The position numbers and the translations under genes were made by a program. Below, in pieces: positions 4,992-9,011 of a DNA stretch of 9,011 nucleotides. The notes beneath the pieces were generated by a model. It was not told where the DNA came from and did no database searches. It was given only the letters and a program-made list of their open reading frames with translations. The stretch comes from an uncultured Collinsella sp. (GTDB lineage Bacteria; Actinomycetota; Coriobacteriia; Coriobacteriales; Coriobacteriaceae), in assembly GCA_900549275.1 (NCBI GenBank), contig URNU01000038.1, positions 1-9,011 of the forward strand, in the 5' to 3' direction. Positions within the stretch are counted from its first letter, which is position 1, and every line of letters starts with the position of its first letter.

Positions 4992-5489
4992 CTATTCCTC
5001 GCAGGGAAGGTCGCGCAGGGCCCGGCGCTCAAAAATACGGAAGATCTGCGTATACCACAGGTCCTGCGTGGCCTGCGGCTTTACCAAAATCGTATCGACG
5101 CCGGCAAAGTTGCCGCTCCACACGTCCGTGTACAGCTGGTCACCGATCAGCACGGCCTCATCGGCCGTGGCACCCAGGCGCTTAAGTCCGGCCTTGAGAG
5201 CAAACGGCGCGGGCTTCATGGCATGGCTGATGGCCTCGAGACCCAGCTCGCGTGCGGAGCTCATGACCTGGTCGCGATGCCAGTTGTTGGACACCATGCA
5301 CAGCTTAAAGCCCTTGGCATGGGCGGCCTCGAGCCAAGCGGAGACCGCAGCGGGAACCTGCTCGGTATCACGCGGCACCAGGGTGTTATCGCGGTCGAGC
5401 AAAATGGCGCGCTTGCCGTCGGCCCAAAGGGTATCGAGGTCGATGCGATCGACCGAGGCAACATATCGTTTGGGGCTGAAAATCCTCAT
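4992..5489 (-). CDS. yqeG: YqeG-family HAD-IIIA phosphatase
   Basis: A 165-residue HAD-superfamily hydrolase of the YqeG type. The nucleophile loop is D32-R-D34-N-T-L (most homologues have D-L-D-N-T-L). Motif II is S67-N-N, motif III is K92-P and motif IV is G116-D-Q-L-Y-T-D122. The short form without a large cap domain fits YqeG, a predicted phosphatase of unsettled substrate; eukaryotic relatives of this fold dephosphorylate phosphatidylglycerophosphate (PTPMT/Gep4 type). In Bacillus yqeG sits beside yqeH and the shikimate dehydrogenase gene, so its place before aroK echoes that linkage. ATG 5489, 2 nt after the mltG stop, is preferred over an in-frame TTG at 5501 that overlaps mltG; neither has a strong Shine-Dalgarno (GGA 8 nt upstream of the ATG). 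Confidence 0.85.
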   Translation of the reverse strand: MRIFSPKRYVASVDRIDLDTLWADGKRAILLDRDNTLVPRDTEQVPAAVSAWLEAAHAKGFKLCMVSNNWHRDQVMSSARELGLEAISHAMKPAPFALKAGLKRLGATADEAVLIGDQLYTDVWSGNFAGVDTILVKPQATQDLWYTQIFRIFERRALRDLPCEE

Positions 5490-5491
5490 GT

Positions 5492-6892
5492 TTAATTCCA
5501 AGACTGTTGATGCTCTTCGTAGGTCTGAGAGAAATACTCCTCATCCTGCGTAATGTAGAAATACAGGTCATCGGAGTCGGTAGGCTCAAGGGTTGCCTTG
5601 AGTGCCTCGAGTGACGGAGAGCAGATGGGCGTGGGCGGTAGCCCTTCATGCTTATAGGTGTTGTAGGGACTATCGCTCTGCAGGTCAGCGGCGGTAACTT
5701 CGCCGCCGGTAACATACATCATAGTCGCATCGCTATTGAGGTAGCGAAGACCGTCGAGCTTGCCGGCAAGTCGGTTGTAGAACACCGAGGCGACATGCGC
5801 GCGTTGCTCGGCGTTGAGGCCCTCGCGCTCAACGATGGAAGCGAGATTGATGATGTCATAATCGGCCATCTCCACGCCGTAGCGCTCTCTGATCTTGGCC
5901 TCGCAACCGGCAAAATCGAGCGACTTGTACTCGGTGTTGAATTGATCGAGCATGGCGCGGATGACGTCATCGGCGCTCGGTTTTTTGCCCAGCGAATAGG
6001 TCTTGGGGAACAGAAATCCCTCGAGCGAATCATTCGCAGCGCCTTTAAGGAACGGATAGTCGTTCACATAATTGCTGGCCTTCGCCTGGTTGAGGAAGTC
6101 ATTTTTGGAGATGCTGTCGTACGCCTGGGCCACACGGTCGGCAACCTGGTCGACCGTCAGGCCCTCGGGGATCGTCAACGCATCGGAGCCGGCATTGGGT
6201 CCCTCAATAAGCTGCTGAACGACCTTGGTCGCATCCATCAGCGTCGTGAACGAGTACGTGCCAGGTTGAAGCGACATGTCCGCGTTGAGCTGTTTGACCG
6301 CCGCGTAGTAATCCTTGGGATTCTCGACTATATGGTTCTCGGAAAGAATCGAGGCAATCGTGTCGCCCGAGGCGCCATCGGGAATCGTAACGGTAACCTG
6401 CTGGCCAGCGGTGACGCTTGCGTCCTCCCCGCACAACAAGCCCTTGACGGCCGGCACGGCGAAGAAGGAGATAACAGCGAGAACGACCACCGCAACCACA
6501 GTGCCGATAATCATAGGCACCGGCGAGCTTTTCTTTTGGGCGCCGCGCCGAGCATGCGTGTTATAGCTCGAACGCGCGGCCGGAGCCACGCCATGCGTGC
6601 CATGAGCGTGATGCGCGTGCGATTGAGGGGCCTGCGCGCGCTGGGTGGGTGCCTGCTGCTTAAAGCGGGCACCGCCTGCGGACTGGGCCGCTCGGGCGGC
6701 GGACTGCTGGGCAGGACGACTAGCAGGCTGCTGGCCCGGACGCTGCGCGGGACGGGAGGAGGGCTGCGCCGGGCGTGCGACAGGTTGGGCCGCGCGCGGG
6801 GTCAGCTGCACCGGACGCTGGCCGGACGGCACAGGGCGCGACGCAGGCTGTCGTGTACGATTCGGCTGGCGCGGATCGGAAGCGCTAGACAT
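5492..6892 (-). CDS. mltG: endolytic murein transglycosylase MltG with long disordered N-terminus
   Basis: MltG (YceG) cleaves nascent glycan strands at the outer membrane face and limits peptidoglycan chain length. The 466-residue protein has three parts. Residues 1-124 are a cytoplasmic Pro/Gln/Arg/Ala-rich low-complexity region with RPAQ-like repeats and a His-rich patch (SHAHHAHGTHG, 91-101). A single transmembrane helix spans about 125-150. Residues about 155-466 form the extracellular YceG region: a LysM-like subdomain (about 165-215) and the catalytic domain with ASIVEREG (catalytic Glu probably E355), VFYNRL and GLPPTPICSPS. ATG 6892 has GAGGAGG 6 nt upstream and overlaps ruvX by 8 nt. 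A longer in-frame start at 6949 lies inside ruvX and adds no homology. The gene is 2 nt from yqeG. Confidence 0.93.
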   Translation of the reverse strand: MSSASDPRQPNRTRQPASRPVPSGQRPVQLTPRAAQPVARPAQPSSRPAQRPGQQPASRPAQQSAARAAQSAGGARFKQQAPTQRAQAPQSHAHHAHGTHGVAPAARSSYNTHARRGAQKKSSPVPMIIGTVVAVVVLAVISFFAVPAVKGLLCGEDASVTAGQQVTVTIPDGASGDTIASILSENHIVENPKDYYAAVKQLNADMSLQPGTYSFTTLMDATKVVQQLIEGPNAGSDALTIPEGLTVDQVADRVAQAYDSISKNDFLNQAKASNYVNDYPFLKGAANDSLEGFLFPKTYSLGKKPSADDVIRAMLDQFNTEYKSLDFAGCEAKIRERYGVEMADYDIINLASIVEREGLNAEQRAHVASVFYNRLAGKLDGLRYLNSDATMMYVTGGEVTAADLQSDSPYNTYKHEGLPPTPICSPSLEALKATLEPTDSDDLYFYITQDEEYFSQTYEEHQQSWN

Positions 6893-7313
6893 GCGAGACC
6901 TCCTCGTTTTTGCGATCGAGCCATGTCTGCAAGAACAGGCTGGCGGCAATCATGTCAATCTTGCCCCTCATCTGTTTTTCGTTGAGTCCCTGCTCGCGCA
7001 GGATACGCTTGGCCTCTTGCGAAGACAGGCGCTCGTCCTCAAACTCCAGCGGAAGATCGAGCTCGTCGGCGATCTTTTGCGCCACGGCGGCAACGCGCTC
7101 GGCCTGGGGACCGGGCTCACCGGCCATGGTCAGGGGACGTCCGCTTACCAGGATGTCGGGCTCATAGTCCTCGACCAGGTAGCGGAACGTCTTGGCCATA
7201 CCGGTGACCTCGGCGGCCGGGAGCACCTTGACGGGCATCGCCATCTTGCCATCACGGCTCGAGACGGCGATGCCAATCCTAGTCTCCCCTATGTCCAGCG
7301 CGAGCGCGACCAC
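6885..7313 (-). CDS. ruvX: RuvX/YqgF RNase H-like protein (putative Holliday junction resolvase, pre-16S rRNA nuclease)
   Basis: This 142-residue protein has the length and motifs of YqgF/RuvX. These are DIGETRIGIAVS (D7), SGRPLTMAGEPGPQAERV in place of the usual G-x-P-L-x-x-x-G, FEDERLSSQEA (E94) and KIDMIAASLFLQTWL (D120). These acidic residues form the metal-dependent RNase H-fold site. In E. coli the protein matures the 16S rRNA 5' end and was earlier annotated as a resolvase. The start is GTG at 7313, 9 nt after the alaS stop, with no clear Shine-Dalgarno, so translation probably depends on ribosomes finishing alaS. The 3' end overlaps mltG by 8 nt. The order alaS-ruvX-mltG is widespread in Gram-positives. 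Confidence 0.93.
   Translation of the reverse strand: MVALALDIGETRIGIAVSSRDGKMAMPVKVLPAAEVTGMAKTFRYLVEDYEPDILVSGRPLTMAGEPGPQAERVAAVAQKIADELDLPLEFEDERLSSQEAKRILREQGLNEKQMRGKIDMIAASLFLQTWLDRKNEEVSHV
6899..6905 (-). promoter_or_regulatory. Shine-Dalgarno fixing the mltG start
   Basis: GAGGAGG, inside the 3' end of ruvX, lies 6 nt before ATG 6892. It decides this start over the longer in-frame alternative at 6949. Confidence 0.75.
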
Positions 7314-7322
7314 AGCGACTAC

Positions 7323-9011
7323 TTAGGCGCCGAGCGCGGTCTTGGCGGCCGCGAGGGCATCGGCAATGCCGGCAGCATTCTTTCCACCGGCCTGGGCCAT
7401 GTTGGGACGGCCGCCACCGCGACCGTCGACCAGGCCCGCGATCTGCTTAATCACGTTACCGGCGTGGAAACCGGCCTTCACGGCGTCATCGGAGCCGGCG
7501 GCGAGCAGGGCCGGGGTGCCCTTCTCGGTCACGCTAGCAACGACGCAGGCGACGGGGCCGGCAACCTTCTGGTGCACGGTATCCCAGACGTTGCGCAGGT
7601 CAGCAGCCTCAAGACCCTGGAGCTCAGCGACGACGAGCTTGTAGCCATCGAGCTCGACGGCGCCCTCGATAGCACTGGAGATAGCATCGGAGGAGCCACC
7701 GGTCAGCGCCTTCTTGAGCTTGTTAGATGTCTCGCGCAGCTCTGCCTGCAGGTTCTCCACACGAGCGGGAACCTCGTCGACACGGCACTTGAGCGCAGCG
7801 GCAGCGGCGTCAACAAGTGCCAGGCGGTCGGCCATGTAGTCGAGGGCGCCCTTAGAGGTCACGGCCTCGATACGGCGGACGTTCGAGCCCGTGGAGGACT
7901 CGGAAATGATCTTGAACAGGCCGATCTCGGCGGTGTTGGCGGCATGGGTGCCACCGCAGAGCTCACGGGAGAACGGCTGGTCCTCGGCACCCACGGAGAC
8001 GACGCGCACGACGTCGCCGTACTTCTCGCCAAACAGGGCGACGGCGCCGGCGGCCTTGGCCTCATCGATGCCCATGACGCGAGTCACGACCGGCTTGGAG
8101 GCAAAGATCTGCTGGTTGACCAGGTCCTCGACAGCCTTGAGCTGCTCGGAGGACAGGGCCTCAAAGTGTGTGAAGTCAAAGCGCAGGTGCTCGGGCGTCA
8201 CCAGCGAGCCGGCCTGGGAGACATGCTCGCCCAGGACCTGCTTAAGCGCGGCGTCGAGCAGGTGCGTGGCGGTGTGGTTGCGGCGCAAGAAGCCACGGCG
8301 CTCGGCGTCGAGTGTGGCGGTCACGGTTGAACCGACGGTCAGCGTGCCCTCGGCAATGTGGGCGACGTGGGCATACAGGCCGTTGTGGTTCTTTGTATCG
8401 GAAACGACCAGCGAAACGCCCTCGGCGGAAAGCTCACCGGCGTCGCCCTGCTGGCCACCCATCTCGGCATAGAACGGGGTGCGGTCGAGCACAACCTCGA
8501 CATCCTCGCCCGCAGCGGCAGCCTCGACGGACTCGCAGTTGCGCACGATGGCGGCAACCTTGGCACCCTCGATGACGTCGTTGTCATAGCCGTCGAACTC
8601 GGTCGCAGCGACCTTGTCGGAAAGCTCGACCCACACGTCGTTAAAGCTACCCCAGGCGTCGCCCTTGGCGTTGGCGCGAGCGCGGGCCTTCTGGTCCTCC
8701 ATGCAAGCGGTGAAGCCGTCCATATCGACGTCGTGACCGGCGGTGCCGGCGATCTCGACAGTCAGGTCGATGGGGAAACCAAAGGTGTCGTGCAGCTTAA
8801 AGGCAACGTCGCCCGGAAGCACGGCGCCGTCGGCGAGCGCGGCCAGGGCCTCGTCCAGGTAAACGCGGCCGTTGTCGAGCGTCGTGGAGAAACGCTCCTC
8901 CTCGGAGGCAACGATGCCCTTAACGAGCGCGACGTTCTTGAGCAGCTCGGGATAGGCCTCGCCCATCTGGGCGTTGACCTCGTCGATAAACTTGGTCAGG
9001 AAGGCGCCCTC
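7323..9011 (-). CDS. alaS: alanyl-tRNA synthetase, C-terminal 562 residues (5' end outside window)
   Basis: AlaRS charges tRNA-Ala and hydrolyses mischarged Ser/Gly-tRNA-Ala. The frame is open to the window edge (15 codons before the first visible ATG at 8966). With a family length near 875, about 310 N-terminal residues, the aminoacylation core, are missing. Visible parts are the tRNA-recognition helices, with LHDTFGFPIDLT near 8790, and the editing domain. The editing zinc motif is intact: HTATH (8276-8262) and CGGTH (7958-7944). Further along are ALFGEKY, a coiled segment, and the C-Ala domain with GRGGGRPNMAQAGG near 7424-7383. The fragment looks complete at the C-terminus. It heads the visible cluster; its promoter lies outside the window. 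Confidence 0.98.
   Translation of the reverse strand, partial: EGAFLTKFIDEVNAQMGEAYPELLKNVALVKGIVASEEERFSTTLDNGRVYLDEALAALADGAVLPGDVAFKLHDTFGFPIDLTVEIAGTAGHDVDMDGFTACMEDQKARARANAKGDAWGSFNDVWVELSDKVAATEFDGYDNDVIEGAKVAAIVRNCESVEAAAAGEDVEVVLDRTPFYAEMGGQQGDAGELSAEGVSLVVSDTKNHNGLYAHVAHIAEGTLTVGSTVTATLDAERRGFLRRNHTATHLLDAALKQVLGEHVSQAGSLVTPEHLRFDFTHFEALSSEQLKAVEDLVNQQIFASKPVVTRVMGIDEAKAAGAVALFGEKYGDVVRVVSVGAEDQPFSRELCGGTHAANTAEIGLFKIISESSTGSNVRRIEAVTSKGALDYMADRLALVDAAAAALKCRVDEVPARVENLQAELRETSNKLKKALTGGSSDAISSAIEGAVELDGYKLVVAELQGLEAADLRNVWDTVHQKVAGPVACVVASVTEKGTPALLAAGSDDAVKAGFHAGNVIKQIAGLVDGRGGGRPNMAQAGGKNAAGIADALAAAKTALGA

Noticed and set aside
6580..6880. Tandem repeat or recent mobile insertion in the 5' part of mltG
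   Set aside because: The repetition is at the level of short amino-acid units with varied codons. No terminal inverted repeats or target duplications are visible.
6893..6949. 19-codon N-terminal extension of mltG
   Set aside because: It lies wholly inside ruvX, has no homology, and a perfect Shine-Dalgarno sits before the ATG at 6892.
5648..6985. 445-codon plus-strand open frame opposite mltG
   Set aside because: Antisense shadow; its Arg/Gly-rich end mirrors the Pro/Gln/Ala-rich tail of MltG.
6645..8330. 561-codon open frame on the plus strand opposite alaS, ruvX and mltG
   Set aside because: It lies antisense to three well-supported genes, has no recognisable motifs, and is explained by GC-rich third positions suppressing stops on the opposite strand.

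Overview
The window is a gene-dense bacterial chromosome segment, roughly 60% GC by eye. All eleven genes lie on the minus strand, so transcription runs from high to low coordinates. Gene content and order (alaS, ruvX, mltG, yqeG, aroK, aroB-like, Xaa-Pro peptidase, efp, asp23, nusB, xseB, tlyA) suggest a high-GC Gram-positive, most likely a Coriobacteriia (Collinsella-like) genome. That placement rests on recalled gene order and protein style, not on a database search.

Layout in transcription order. (1) 9011 to 3344 is a tight cluster: the C-terminal two thirds of alanyl-tRNA synthetase (cut by the window edge), RuvX/YqgF, the MltG transglycosylase with a long disordered N-terminus, a YqeG-type HAD phosphatase, shikimate kinase and an AroB-family protein. 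Junctions run from an 8-nt overlap to a 9-nt gap, which implies one transcript with translational coupling. (2) A 131-bp intergenic stretch holds a 63-nt imperfect palindrome followed by a T-run. (3) 3211 to 2081 is an M24B Xaa-Pro peptidase, closed by a textbook intrinsic terminator. (4) A clear TATAAT box then opens a second cluster: efp, Asp23/Gls24, nusB (TTG start), xseB and the first 37 codons of a TlyA-type S4/rRNA methyltransferase, cut by the window start.

Most of this is conserved housekeeping: translation (AlaRS, EF-P, TlyA), rRNA transcription antitermination (NusB), cell wall (MltG, Asp23), DNA and RNA processing (RuvX, XseB) and peptide turnover. The most unusual element is the AroB-family protein at 3344-4453. 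It aligns along its length with 3-dehydroquinate synthase, but by eye every catalytic and zinc-binding residue I can place is replaced. The reading frame is full-length and the neighbouring shikimate kinase keeps its active-site motifs. It looks like a maintained pseudoenzyme or a repurposed AroB fold rather than a decaying pseudogene. The second point of interest is the palindrome/attenuator-like hairpin between this gene and the peptidase. No mobile element, CRISPR array, tRNA or rRNA was seen, and no gene-free stretch exceeds 160 bases.
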